From contig NZ_RAPQ01000010.1 of assembly GCF_003610555.1 (NCBI RefSeq), positions 558,001 through 622,000 on the forward strand: DNA of 64,000 nucleotides, written 5' to 3'. Each line of letters opens with the position of its first letter. The stretch's first letter is position 1. The stretch comes from Marinifilum flexuosum. Its GTDB lineage: Bacteria > Bacteroidota > Bacteroidia > Bacteroidales > Marinifilaceae. Below the pieces are notes generated by a model. It had not been told where the DNA came from. It saw only the letters and a program-made list of their open reading frames with translations, and made no database searches. Both the position numbers and the translations under genes were made by a program. Of the stretch, positions 17,762 through 27,459 are shown piece by piece.

Positions 17762-19084
17762 CTAACGCAACTTGGTTCTAATTGATTTGATAAATGATTC
17801 TACTTCGCTATAAGATACTGTTTTGTGCGCAAAATACTCCAAAGCTTGTTTCTTTTCCTCATAATCGGCTTTAAGCGCATTTAAAAGATTTGATAAGTGC
17901 ATTTTCATATGGCCATATTGTATCCCTGTCGTAACCAAGGATCTTAAAGCGCCAAAATTATTCGCCAATCCAGCCGTAGCTGTAATCATCATTAACTCTT
18001 TCGCAGATGGTTTTCCAAGTAATTCCAAACCAAATTTAGCTAAAGGATGTAAATTGGTAAGTCCACCAACCGTTCCTAAAGAAAGGGGTATCGTTAGTTT
18101 GTATTTAAATCGATTATTTGATACCGAAGCATGAGTAAGGCTTTTGTATTTACCTGATTTAGCTGCCCAAACATGACCGTTAGCTTCAATTGCTCGGAAA
18201 TCATTCCCTGTTGCCAATGCTACAGCATCAATCCCATTAAATATTCCTTTATTGTGCGTTGCAGCTCTAAAAACATCTACTTCGGCAATTTTTGAAGCTT
18301 TTGAAAATTTCTCTGCAAACTCTTTACCACTCATTCCCGGCTCAATATTATCGAGCTCTCGTACATCGCACTCCACCCAACTTTCAACAAGACAATCTGG
18401 AGTGTAATTGGATAAAATAGACATGATAATTTCACATTCACGCTCATTATCTTCTAGATCCTGATAATATTTAAAGAACTTCTTCATAGTTTGAGCCATC
18501 TGCTCCAGGCAAGAATTTATAAAGTTCGCTCCCATAGAATCTACAGTATCAAAATCAACATGCAATTGGTAATAATCCTCCATCTCATGCGATAAATCTA
18601 CCAATCGTATATTTTGAATACCACCACCTCGCTGGCGCATATTTCGCGTCAACTCCTTGGTTGTCCGATAAAGTTCATATTTCAACTCAGGTAATAAATC
18701 TAACAGTCTTACTTTTTCCCCTTTCCATAAGAAATGCACTTGTCCGGATTTTACCACAGAAATAACTCGTGCATGAAAACCTCCATGATTTGCCCAAAAC
18801 TTGGCAGATCGAGAAGCAGCCGCAATTACAGAACTCTCCTCAATAACCATAGGAATATGATACAAATTCTTATTAATTAGAAAATTTGGCGCAACACCAA
18901 AAGGCAAATAAAAATTAGAAAGTGTATTTTCGCTTATCTCATCCAACAGATCCTGTTGTTCCTTATTCTGTAGTCGAAAACTATCTAGTTTTGATTTAAT
19001 CTTATCAGCACTATCAGTAAGAGCAGCAACTTTTTCGTCTCTAGAAAGTTTTGAAAAACCTGATATTATCGATTTTCGCTTCAT
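17762..19084 (-). CDS. mvaA: hydroxymethylglutaryl-CoA reductase, class II
   Basis: 440 residues, with the class II length and start (GFSKLSRDEKVAALT). PMVIEESSVIAAASRSAKFW holds the catalytic Glu, DSMGANFINSCLEQ the substrate loop, ATGNDFRAIEANGHVWA the catalytic Asp region, and QYGHMKMHLSN the late His. Bacterial enzymes of this class either make or degrade mevalonate. The presence of mvaD, mvk and fni in one operon points to synthesis. HMG-CoA synthase (mvaS) is not in this window. Confidence 0.95.
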   Translation of the reverse strand: MKRKSIISGFSKLSRDEKVAALTDSADKIKSKLDSFRLQNKEQQDLLDEISENTLSNFYLPFGVAPNFLINKNLYHIPMVIEESSVIAAASRSAKFWANHGGFHARVISVVKSGQVHFLWKGEKVRLLDLLPELKYELYRTTKELTRNMRQRGGGIQNIRLVDLSHEMEDYYQLHVDFDTVDSMGANFINSCLEQMAQTMKKFFKYYQDLEDNERECEIIMSILSNYTPDCLVESWVECDVRELDNIEPGMSGKEFAEKFSKASKIAEVDVFRAATHNKGIFNGIDAVALATGNDFRAIEANGHVWAAKSGKYKSLTHASVSNNRFKYKLTIPLSLGTVGGLTNLHPLAKFGLELLGKPSAKELMMITATAGLANNFGALRSLVTTGIQYGHMKMHLSNLLNALKADYEEKKQALEYFAHKTVSYSEVESFIKSIRTKLR

Positions 19085-19205
19085 AAATTAATATTTAATT
19101 CCTGCAATAAAGGAAAATTCAGCAAATAATAAAATACTTACAGATCCTAAATTACATTTTTTATTCAGCGAAGCCAAATCAGTTCAAAAAAATACATCCA
19201 TGCAA

Positions 19206-20198
19206 TTACTTTAGTCTTAAAAATGCGTTTGCAATTTTTAAACCTTCAACTTGAGTTTGAAGATATTCTTGCAGATCAGAATATGAATTTTGCGCATATT
19301 TTAGCAATTCAGACGCTTGTCCATAAATTGAAGGGAGCTTACTTTTCTTTGTCAGATAATAACCTTCAATAAAACTATGAATCCCACCTGAAATAATTAG
19401 TTCTTTGCATTTTATATGCTTGTTGCTCTCAACAATGTCATTAGTCCATTCCAACATCTGATCAGCAGTATGACCAATTTTTGCCAAAGGGTCATACAAT
19501 TGTATCAGGTTATCAGGATTTCTCATCATTTCAATCTTGGCAAAGTTAGTTCCACCAAACGCAGCAAATTCAATCGCTTGCAATGGCAATTGTAATAGTT
19601 GATTTAAACTATCAGGTCCAAATCCTTGTCCAACTTCCTTAACAATCACTGGATAATCAGCATCTTTTAGCAAATCTTTTATAGTTTCTATCGGTGACCT
19701 TAAAATTAAATCACCCTCGGGTTGAAGCCATTCCTGCATTGGGTTCACATGAATGATTATTCCATCTGCCTGAAGCTTTTTAACCAGATTAGAAATTTTA
19801 GGTAATTCATTATTTTGTATCAACTCCTCAAGTTGACAAATGCCTAAGTTAGCATACAATGGCAATTCAGACCCCATTATATGTCTTACATCGAAATCTG
19901 CAAGATATTTATCATCTTCCAATAACATCCTACAAGAACCTAATCCCATTCCCATACCAAATTCTGCACAAGCTTTTGCAAGATTCGAATTGATTTTTCC
20001 CGCAAGCTTAGTACCACCTGTCATACTTGAAACCCAAATTGGTGTGCGAATTTCCTTTCCCAAAAAATTAAACGGTTTCAGTTCCTTTTGAGGATGAGTA
20101 TTTATGAATGGCTCATAGTAAAATCTATCATCAACAAAACTTTTTTCAATCTGAGAACGAAAAGCCAATTCTATATGATCCCTTTTTCTATCGGTCAT
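19206..20198 (-). CDS. fni: type 2 isopentenyl-diphosphate delta-isomerase
   Basis: 330 residues, an FMN-dependent TIM barrel. RKRDHIELAF opens the protein. WVSSMTGGTKLAGKINSNLAKACAEFGMGMGLGSCR is split over the FMN site, HVNPMQEWLQPEGD is the conserved active-site segment, and IVKEVGQGFG and ELIISGGIHSF follow. It interconverts IPP and DMAPP. It is the first gene of the leftward mevalonate operon, with a 121-nt gap before mvaA that could hold an internal promoter. Confidence 0.93.
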   Translation of the reverse strand: MTDRKRDHIELAFRSQIEKSFVDDRFYYEPFINTHPQKELKPFNFLGKEIRTPIWVSSMTGGTKLAGKINSNLAKACAEFGMGMGLGSCRMLLEDDKYLADFDVRHIMGSELPLYANLGICQLEELIQNNELPKISNLVKKLQADGIIIHVNPMQEWLQPEGDLILRSPIETIKDLLKDADYPVIVKEVGQGFGPDSLNQLLQLPLQAIEFAAFGGTNFAKIEMMRNPDNLIQLYDPLAKIGHTADQMLEWTNDIVESNKHIKCKELIISGGIHSFIEGYYLTKKSKLPSIYGQASELLKYAQNSYSDLQEYLQTQVEGLKIANAFLRLK

Positions 20199-20493
20199 TT
20201 TTTGTCAAATGTTACAGTTGTCAATATTAATCCTATCAGTATAGTTCCCCTACCGAATCTTAGTTATACTAAGTTAACACATAATTTTAAACTTCATCAA
20301 AAGGTAAATCTACACAAAATTAGCTCAAATCTAAATCTATTTTGAACCATTCTTAATAAAGTAGCAATCCGAACATTCATTTATAATTGATTTTAAGGAT
20401 ATTAACACCTATCCTCCTAACTTGACAGTTTTGGCACTAGGATCATATTTAAAGTTGTCATAATTTTACTGTTCGATGTAAAAACATATCGTT
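20199..20493. other. divergent promoter region between fni and the NfeD-like gene
   Basis: 295 AT-rich bases that must drive both neighbours. Near fni the reverse strand has AACATTTG at about 20220-20213, one mismatch from TAnnTTTG. Near the NfeD-like gene TTTG at 20430-20433 and TAAAGTTG at 20450-20457 are only 16 nt apart. Both are weak. No small gene is visible. Confidence 0.3.
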
Positions 20494-20934
20494 ATGGAAC
20501 TAGAAATATGGCATCTATGGATGCTACTGTCAATAGGTTTATTTGTTGTTGAGATTGTTACTTCCACATTTTCATCTCTATGCTTTGGCATTGGTTCACT
20601 TAGTGCTGGCGTATTGGCTTACGCTAATTTCTCCATCTCAATTCAATTGGTGGTATTTATAACACTTTCTATAATCAGCATAATGATTCTTAAACCTTTT
20701 CTCAGGCAAAAATTAATAAGTAAAAAAGGAGTACATCTTTCTATCGATACAGATTATATTGGAAGAGAAGCCTATGTCATGGAAGAAATTAACCCACATA
20801 AGAAAAAAGGAAAAGTTATCATTGCAGGCACAGGTAAAAAAGCCACAACCACATCTGGAGAAATAATTCCAGAAGGTGCTTTTGTTGAAATATTAGATTC
20901 AAGCGAAGTAGAATTAACCGTAAAAGAAATATAA
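20494..20934 (+). CDS. NfeD-like membrane protein
   Basis: 146 residues. Two or three N-terminal hydrophobic helices (WMLLSIGLFVVEIVTS, FGIGSLSAGVLAY, LVVFITLSIISIMIL) precede a C-terminal OB-fold of about 60 residues (YIGREAYVMEEINPHKKKGKVII...GAFVEILD). This is the short NfeD (YbbK-type) layout. Such proteins normally pair with an SPFH/stomatin protein in membrane organisation, but no stomatin gene is adjacent here. Confidence 0.82.
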   Translation: MELEIWHLWMLLSIGLFVVEIVTSTFSSLCFGIGSLSAGVLAYANFSISIQLVVFITLSIISIMILKPFLRQKLISKKGVHLSIDTDYIGREAYVMEEINPHKKKGKVIIAGTGKKATTTSGEIIPEGAFVEILDSSEVELTVKEI

Positions 20935-20980
20935 AAACTAATCCTAAAACCAACCGTCTGAGCTATTCAAGCCCAATATA

Positions 20981-21064
20981 TTCATCTCTCCACCTAATTA
21001 CAAAAAAACAATTTTACATGTCGGTTCAATTTTTACAATTGTTTTTTAGTTAAGGAGAGATGAA
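20981..21064. terminator. long bidirectional hairpin between convergent genes
   Basis: TTCATCTCTCC (20981-20991) pairs with GGAGAGATGAA (21054-21064). Inside it AAAAAACAATT (about 21003-21013) pairs with AATTGTTTTTT (21037-21047). It lies between the convergent NfeD-like and rhodanese genes and probably terminates both. Confidence 0.6.
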
Positions 21065-21075
21065 ATTTATTTATA

Positions 21076-21429
21076 TCATCGATATCTCTGAATTTTGGGA
21101 TCGACCTCTACCGACCAACGGTCGATTCCACCTTTTAAATTATAAACACGGGAGAAACCATTTTTTCGAAGATAATTCATAACCTGTTTGCTACGTATTC
21201 CCATATGGCAAAATACAACCAAATCTTTATCCCTTGGCAATTCTTCCATTTTTGAAGGAATATCACCCATCGGAATATGCTTAGCATTTTCCAAGTGGCA
21301 AATTTGAACTTCCACAGGTTCGCGAACATCAATCATCATCATACCTCTTCGTTTCTCCATTTCCTGAAGAATTTCAAGAGGAGTAAACTCTTTTCTATCC
21401 GATGTATCATCTTTTATACTAAAAATCAC
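21076..21429 (-). CDS. rhodanese-like domain protein
   Basis: 117 residues, a single rhodanese domain. DVREPVEVQICHLENAKHIPMG is the N-terminal signature. FCHMGIRSKQVMNYLRKNGF contains the active-site Cys and loop (CHMGIRS), then YNLKGGIDRW. It would move sulfane sulfur from a donor to an acceptor in the cytoplasm. A close paralogue lies at 40035-40388 (FCHLGFRSKQVRNYLRKIGF). Specific partners are unknown. Confidence 0.9.
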   Translation of the reverse strand: MIFSIKDDTSDRKEFTPLEILQEMEKRRGMMMIDVREPVEVQICHLENAKHIPMGDIPSKMEELPRDKDLVVFCHMGIRSKQVMNYLRKNGFSRVYNLKGGIDRWSVEVDPKIQRYR

Positions 21430-21672
21430 ACCTTTATCTTTTGCATTTACAGTAAAGATAAGTAGATCTTTAAAATTATTCCATTTTCTGTAACCTTTCT
21501 TCCTTATTTCTTGTCTGATAAACTACATAAATCGAGTAAACACGTAAGTTTATCGAATAATGGATATAAAGCATATGAAAATTTAGCATAAATTGTAAAT
21601 TTGATAGGCATTTTCAATTAATTATGCTTATCGATCACACCACCAACAAAATTCACTAATTGAAGGCTACCA

Positions 21673-22557
21673 ATGCAAATTAAAATAGACTCTTTGAGTA
21701 AAATTTACCCTAATGGCAAAAAGGCTCTTGACAATATCAATTTAGAAATTGGCAACGGCATGTTTGGTCTATTAGGTCCAAACGGTGCTGGTAAATCCAG
21801 TTTAATGAGAATATTAGTAACCCTAATGCAAGCTTCGGAAGGTAATGTGTATTACGATGGATACGACCTGATTAAAGACCGAAAGGAAATTAGGAACATG
21901 CTTGGCTACTTACCACAGGATTTTCGATTTTTCACAAAATTAAAAACCTGGGAATTTTTAGACTATGCCGCATCACTAGCAGGAATTAGAAGTAAAAAAG
22001 TAAGAAGAGCAAAGGTTGATGAATGGCTAGAAAAAGTGGGTCTGTTTGATGTAAGAGAACGTGATGCAAACAAACTCTCCGGAGGAATGAAAAGAAGATT
22101 GGGTATTGCTCAAACGTTAATAGGCGACCCTAAAATCATAATTGTTGATGAACCAACAACAGGTCTTGATCCGGAAGAACGAATCCGTTTCAGAAATATA
22201 TTATCCGAAATTAGTCAGAAAGATGTTATCATCATTCTCTCCACACATATCGTAGGCGATATTTCAAGTGTTTGTAACAATTTGGCTCTTTTAAATACCG
22301 GAAAACTTGCCTTTAATGGTTCTCCACAGGAATTAATCGAACAAGCAAAAGGACATGTTTGGCAAGTAAATACTTCAGGTTATGAATACGATTTAATCAA
22401 AGAACAATACGCTGTTGTGTCAACTATTCCTACCAAAGATGGATGGGAAGTTCAGTTAATTGGAGATGGTAGCAATTTTAAAAATGCCATTGAACTAGAA
22501 CCTAACCTTGAACATGCCTATGTGTATTTTATGGAAAAATCAGCAACCTTAATTTAG
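21673..22557 (+). CDS. ABC transporter ATP-binding protein
   Basis: 294 residues. Walker A is GPNGAGKSS (residues 35-43), the Q-loop lies in YLPQDFRF, the signature is LSGGMKRR near residue 137, Walker B is IIIVDEPTTG, and the switch His is in LSTHI. A C-terminal accessory part of about 75 residues (VWQVNTSGYEYDL...EPNLEHAYVYFME) follows. The ATPase domain and this tail are closely similar to those fused to the RND pump at 31761-36512, so the two are paralogues. It pairs with the permease gene 7 nt downstream and opens the exporter locus. Confidence 0.95.
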   Translation: MQIKIDSLSKIYPNGKKALDNINLEIGNGMFGLLGPNGAGKSSLMRILVTLMQASEGNVYYDGYDLIKDRKEIRNMLGYLPQDFRFFTKLKTWEFLDYAASLAGIRSKKVRRAKVDEWLEKVGLFDVRERDANKLSGGMKRRLGIAQTLIGDPKIIIVDEPTTGLDPEERIRFRNILSEISQKDVIIILSTHIVGDISSVCNNLALLNTGKLAFNGSPQELIEQAKGHVWQVNTSGYEYDLIKEQYAVVSTIPTKDGWEVQLIGDGSNFKNAIELEPNLEHAYVYFMEKSATLI

Positions 22558-22564
22558 AATTTAC

Positions 22565-25500
22565 ATGCTTTCTCTACACACCATACAATCCGTAGCCAAA
22601 TACGAAACCAAAACATTGCTTCGTTCATGGTTTTTTAGAATTTTCGCCATAATGGCCATCCTTTTTATAGGAGGTTTTAATATTGCTGCTTTTGTTGAAG
22701 GTAGTAATGCTCCTTGGATTTACCGGGCCTTGCCTGCTGCTATTCCTTACGCCAATCTTATTATTCTTAATCTTGGACAAGCCATCGTTGCAGTCTTTTT
22801 GGCATCGGAATTCTTGAAGCAAGACAGTAAAAATGATACTGTTGAAGTGATTTATGCCCGCTCAATGACCAATAGCGAATACATTTTAGGCAAATCCCTT
22901 GGCATCATCATGGTGTTTGTAATTCTGAATGTAATCATGCTGCTTATGGGGATCGGTTTTTCCTTTCTAAGTAACGAATCATCGCAAAGTATTTGGGTAC
23001 TTTTATATTACCCTCTTTTAATATCAATACCCACACTTGTTTACATATTGGGATTGGCTTTCTTCATGATGATTTTACTAAAGAATCAAGCCATTACATT
23101 TATTGTTTTATTGGGTTATATAGCTTTAACCATCTTTTATCTAAACACAAAAATCTACCAAATATTCGATTATATTGCCTACCAGATTCCCATGATGAAT
23201 TCAACAATAGGCGGATTTGGAAACATATTTGAAGTGGCGATTCACAGAGGAATCTATCTATTTTTAGGAATTGGCTTGATTTTATTTACCATTTGGAAAC
23301 TACCACGTCTTCCTCAATCGAAAAGATTGGTTTCCTTACCAATTTATTTGGCACTCATAAGTTTTGCCATAGCAGGTGGCCTAAGCTATAAATATCTGGA
23401 TATTAAGATAGGAAGTAAAAAATACAGAGACAAGCTGATCTCAATAAACAACCAGTATGTTGATTACGCAAAACTTGAAGTTAGCAAGTGTAACTTACAC
23501 CTAACACACCTTGGTGATCAAATTCAAGTTTCAGCAAAAATAAAAGCCAAAAACAATTCTAAGCAAAGTATAGATACTCTAATATTTAGTTTAAATCCAC
23601 AACTTAAAATCAACTCTGTATCAATCGAGAACAAGCCTGTTCAATTTCTTCGAAACGAACAGTTAATAAAAATTGTTCCAAAGAACAAAATTGCTACAAA
23701 CAAAGCACTTAACATTCAATTCGATTACGCAGGTAAAATTGATGAAAGAACACACTTTTTAGATTCTGATCCTAACTTGATAAGGGACAACTTTACCGCA
23801 GAGATGTTCAGAATTAGAAAAAGAAATTCATACCTAAAAGACGATTTTGTTTGCCTGACAAGCGAAGCACTTTGGTATCCAATTTCAGGAGTGGGCTATT
23901 CTTCTCTTTATCCAAGTTTATATTCTCCTGATTTTGCAGAATTCAAACTACATGTAAAAACCCAGGAAAACTTAACAGCAGTATCGCAAGGCAAGCTAAG
24001 CAAAACAAATGCTGGTGAATTTTCTTTTGAACCTGAATATGCTTTACCTCAGATCAGTTTATTAATAGGCGATTATCAAAAACAAAGTATTGATATTGAT
24101 TCTGTTGAATATTCAATTTATTCAATCAAGGGAAATCAGTTTTTCCTAAAGCACTTTGATGTCATTCAAGATAGTCTTCCATCTTTAATACGAGAGCTTA
24201 AAAATGAGTATGAAACTTCACATGGTTACTTCTATCCTTTTAAAAGATTGTCAATGGCCGAAGTACCAATTCAATTCTCGCTAGACAAACACAATTGGTC
24301 AATTGCCAGTAATGCCATACAGCCTGAAATTATTTTCTATCCTGAAAAGGGAGTTGTAATGGAAGAAACTGATTTTAAAAATCGCAGAAAGCGCTTTGAA
24401 AGACGAATGAAGAGGGATAACGAAGAAGTTTCAGAAGAAGAACTACAGTCGCGAATTTTTAAACGCTTTATTCGTGGTAATTTAATGCCACCACCAAATG
24501 AGTGGTATCAATTCGACCATGTTGATAGGAATACCTTCTCTATTTTTCCAAATTACTTTTCTTATTCATCTGGCATATCATCGAAAGAAATACCTGCATT
24601 AAATACAGCATTAGGGGTTTATATCAAGGAAAATAACGAAGTATCACAAAACTTCTCACGTTGGCGATGGCAAGGAATCAGCAAAGCCGAAAGAATTAAT
24701 CTACTTCTAAAGAATTCTTCGCTTAAAGATATTGCTGATATAAAAATTCCTAAGGCAGATGATTTAGATGATCAAATCATACTAAACGATATTTTAAGAG
24801 TAAAAGGCAAGCATTTGTTCTCTCTTTTTAAAGCCAGATATGGCGAAGATAAATTCAACAAGGTGCTTAAAGAATTTATTGAATCAAACCGTCACCAAAA
24901 GTTCGATTTCTCTCAATTCGATAGCCTTTTGTTGGCCAACTTTAATTCATCTGTAAAATCTGAAATTGAAGATTGGTACACCACGACCAAATTGCCTGGC
25001 TTTTTATTAAAAGATCTTCAAACCTACAAGGTTAAAGATGGTGATCACATTAAATATCAAATTCGATTTAAAATTTCGAATCCAGAATCAGTTGATGGAA
25101 TTGTAAGCGTTATTATTGAAACTGGTGGACAAAATAACCGATTCAGAAGAAGAGGAGGAGGAAACAAAAAGCCTGATTTCACAAAATCCATATTTATTCC
25201 TGCACATTCTGCCAAAGAAGTCGGATTTGTATTTCCATCAGAACCTGGCAGAATGAATGTCTTTACTCACCTTTCTGAGAATCTTCCAAACAGTCTGGTC
25301 TATGATTTTAGCTCATTTGCCGAAACCAAAAGAAGCAAGTTCTTTAATAAAACCCAGGAGTGTGAGGTATTTGAGGGTGTTTTAGATGCCAATGAATTTG
25401 TTGTAGACAATGAAGACAAGGGATTTGAATACATACAGGTTTCTAACAAAAGCCAATTAAAACAATGGGTTGATAGCCGAAGAGATGATATTGAAGAATA

Positions 25501-25912
25501 TGCCAGATTAAGAACCTGGAATCCCCCAAATGAATGGAAAAATGTACTACGATCGGGCTTCTTTGGGAAGTATGTACGCTCAGCATTTTTTACAAAAACA
25601 GGTATTGGAGACAGAAGCGCCAGCTGGAAACCTGAATTAAAAAAACCTGGGTACTACGATGTGTTCTGCCACGTGAATAAGATTGAGCAATATTGGGGCC
25701 GAAGAAAAAAAACAAAAACAGATTACAACTTTAAGGTCTATCATGAAGATGGATTTGAGGAGGTGAATAAATCCGATCAGGAACTGGAAAATGGTTGGAA
25801 CTATTTGGGTAGTTTCTATATCACTCCCGAAACAGCAAAAGTTGAATTAAATAACAAATCCGTTGGTGCATATTTATTCGCCGACGCAATTAAATGGGTA
25901 GAAAACAAATAG
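22565..25912 (+). CDS. ABC-2 permease fused to a non-catalytic M1-like domain and a golvesin-like C-terminal domain
   Basis: 1115 residues. Residues 1-285 hold about seven membrane helices of ABC-2 type (LLRSWFFRIFAIMAILFIGGF to IYLALISFAIAGGLSY). From about 300 there is a beta-sandwich like the N-terminal domain of M1 aminopeptidases (HLTHLGDQIQVSAKI), then an M1-like helical region. I find no HExxH zinc motif; the expected area reads RLSMAEVPIQFSLDKHNW. The last 110 residues (GIGDRSASWKPELKKPGYYDVFCHV...GAYLFADAIKW) resemble the golvesin C-terminal domain. Permease-M1 fusions are known in Bacteroidota; this one appears to have lost protease chemistry and probably uses the large periplasmic part for binding. 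It is the partner of the ATPase just upstream. Confidence 0.8.
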   Translation: MLSLHTIQSVAKYETKTLLRSWFFRIFAIMAILFIGGFNIAAFVEGSNAPWIYRALPAAIPYANLIILNLGQAIVAVFLASEFLKQDSKNDTVEVIYARSMTNSEYILGKSLGIIMVFVILNVIMLLMGIGFSFLSNESSQSIWVLLYYPLLISIPTLVYILGLAFFMMILLKNQAITFIVLLGYIALTIFYLNTKIYQIFDYIAYQIPMMNSTIGGFGNIFEVAIHRGIYLFLGIGLILFTIWKLPRLPQSKRLVSLPIYLALISFAIAGGLSYKYLDIKIGSKKYRDKLISINNQYVDYAKLEVSKCNLHLTHLGDQIQVSAKIKAKNNSKQSIDTLIFSLNPQLKINSVSIENKPVQFLRNEQLIKIVPKNKIATNKALNIQFDYAGKIDERTHFLDSDPNLIRDNFTAEMFRIRKRNSYLKDDFVCLTSEALWYPISGVGYSSLYPSLYSPDFAEFKLHVKTQENLTAVSQGKLSKTNAGEFSFEPEYALPQISLLIGDYQKQSIDIDSVEYSIYSIKGNQFFLKHFDVIQDSLPSLIRELKNEYETSHGYFYPFKRLSMAEVPIQFSLDKHNWSIASNAIQPEIIFYPEKGVVMEETDFKNRRKRFERRMKRDNEEVSEEELQSRIFKRFIRGNLMPPPNEWYQFDHVDRNTFSIFPNYFSYSSGISSKEIPALNTALGVYIKENNEVSQNFSRWRWQGISKAERINLLLKNSSLKDIADIKIPKADDLDDQIILNDILRVKGKHLFSLFKARYGEDKFNKVLKEFIESNRHQKFDFSQFDSLLLANFNSSVKSEIEDWYTTTKLPGFLLKDLQTYKVKDGDHIKYQIRFKISNPESVDGIVSVIIETGGQNNRFRRRGGGNKKPDFTKSIFIPAHSAKEVGFVFPSEPGRMNVFTHLSENLPNSLVYDFSSFAETKRSKFFNKTQECEVFEGVLDANEFVVDNEDKGFEYIQVSNKSQLKQWVDSRRDDIEEYARLRTWNPPNEWKNVLRSGFFGKYVRSAFFTKTGIGDRSASWKPELKKPGYYDVFCHVNKIEQYWGRRKKTKTDYNFKVYHEDGFEEVNKSDQELENGWNYLGSFYITPETAKVELNNKSVGAYLFADAIKWVENK

Positions 25913-25929
25913 ACTAACAATATAACAGC

Positions 25930-27420
25930 ATGATTCTTAACAAGCTTACATTAAAAACATTCGCTTTAACAGGATTTTTATTCATTAGTTCTTTTTATGC
26001 TTCAGCACAAAAAGAACTCACTTTGGAAGAAGCCCTTTTAATAGCATTCGACAACAGTCCTGACATTAAAAAATCAAGGATAAATATGGAACAGAATAAG
26101 GAGCGGTTGAATGCTCAGTTAGCATCATTGCGTTCTAGATTCTCTTTTGATGTTAATCCTATTCAATACAGTAAAAGTGAATCATATAATGAATTTAATT
26201 CTGTATGGAATACTGAAGAAAACTTTAAAATAGATGGTACATTTAGCATTATTCAACCAGTAAAGTTTACAAATGGGAAATTTACTTTAAGTAATAACCT
26301 TGCATATCAGGAAAGTAGTTCAAAGGCAACTGGTTCTTACGAAGGATACAATAACTCCCTCTCATTAAATTACGATCAGCCGATTTTTACTTTCAACAAA
26401 ACCAAAATGGATCTAACTCGAAACGAGTTGAATTTGGAAAATGCAACACTTTCCTATTCCATTCAGATGCTGAATATTGAACGTCAGGTAAATCAGGCAT
26501 TCTATAACATTTACCAAAAGCAAATGGCCTTAAAAATTTCTGAGGAAGAATACGAAAATCAGAAAATCAGCAAAGAAATTATTGCAAGTAAAGTTGAAGG
26601 AGGACTTTCGGCCAAAGAAGAATTGTACCAGGCAAAATTAAATCTAGCAACCAGTAAATCTAATATGGACAACAACCAAGTTGAACTTGAAAATGCAAAA
26701 GATGACTTCAAACTACTACTAGGAATTTCTCTTTACGAGGATATCGCAGTTTCTACTAATATTCAATACGTTCCTGTAATTGTGGATCTTGAAAAAGCCA
26801 TTCAAAATGGTTTATCCCAAAGATTGGAACTTACCCAAAGAGAAATTGATTTGAATAATGCAAAATTTGACTTGATTGAAACCTCAGCAATCAATGAATT
26901 TAAAGGAAATATCAAACTTTCAATGGGGATAATGGGAAATAACAAAAACCTAGCCGATGTTTACGACAAACCAACTAAAAGCCCACGAGTTGGTGTTACT
27001 TTCTCTATCCCGATTTTCGATTGGGGTGAAAGAAGAGCAAGAATCAGAGCAGCAGAATTGGAAGTGGAAAGTAGACAGATCGATAAAAACAGTTTGAAAG
27101 ATGATATTACCATCAACATCCGAAAAACTTATCGCAACCTGCAAAACCTCATTCAACGAATAGAAATTGCCAAGCAAAATGAGAAAAATGCTCAGTTAAC
27201 TTACGATATCAATCTGGAGCGATACCGAAACGGAGATTTAACAAGTATCGACCTTGAGCGATTCCAAAATCAACTTTCAGGGAAAAAAATGGAACTTGCC
27301 AATTCTTTAATAAGATACAAGCTTGAACTGTTAAATCTTAAAATTCAATCACTTTGGGATTTCGAAAAAGATCAATCATTTGTACCTCTGGAGCTACAAG
27401 AGAATTTAATAATAGACTAA
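25930..27420 (+). CDS. TolC family outer-membrane efflux protein
   Basis: 496 residues with a signal peptide (MILNKLTLKTFALTGFLFISSFYASA). KELTLEEALLIAFDNSPDIKKSRINMEQNKE is the classic start of the first TolC repeat. Long heptad helices follow, and a second repeat begins near residue 285. It would form the outer-membrane channel and periplasmic tunnel for the pumps encoded next to it. It lies 17 nt after the permease gene and 27 nt before the adaptor gene. Confidence 0.94.
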   Translation: MILNKLTLKTFALTGFLFISSFYASAQKELTLEEALLIAFDNSPDIKKSRINMEQNKERLNAQLASLRSRFSFDVNPIQYSKSESYNEFNSVWNTEENFKIDGTFSIIQPVKFTNGKFTLSNNLAYQESSSKATGSYEGYNNSLSLNYDQPIFTFNKTKMDLTRNELNLENATLSYSIQMLNIERQVNQAFYNIYQKQMALKISEEEYENQKISKEIIASKVEGGLSAKEELYQAKLNLATSKSNMDNNQVELENAKDDFKLLLGISLYEDIAVSTNIQYVPVIVDLEKAIQNGLSQRLELTQREIDLNNAKFDLIETSAINEFKGNIKLSMGIMGNNKNLADVYDKPTKSPRVGVTFSIPIFDWGERRARIRAAELEVESRQIDKNSLKDDITINIRKTYRNLQNLIQRIEIAKQNEKNAQLTYDINLERYRNGDLTSIDLERFQNQLSGKKMELANSLIRYKLELLNLKIQSLWDFEKDQSFVPLELQENLIID

Positions 27421-27459
27421 TTTAAATCAATACTAATTCAAAATATAATGGCCTTAACA

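Noticed and set aside
20422-20451. E. coli-like TTGACA...TATTTA promoter before the NfeD-like gene
   Set aside because: Bacteroidota primary sigma factors use TTTG and TAnnTTTG; the -10 match is also poor.
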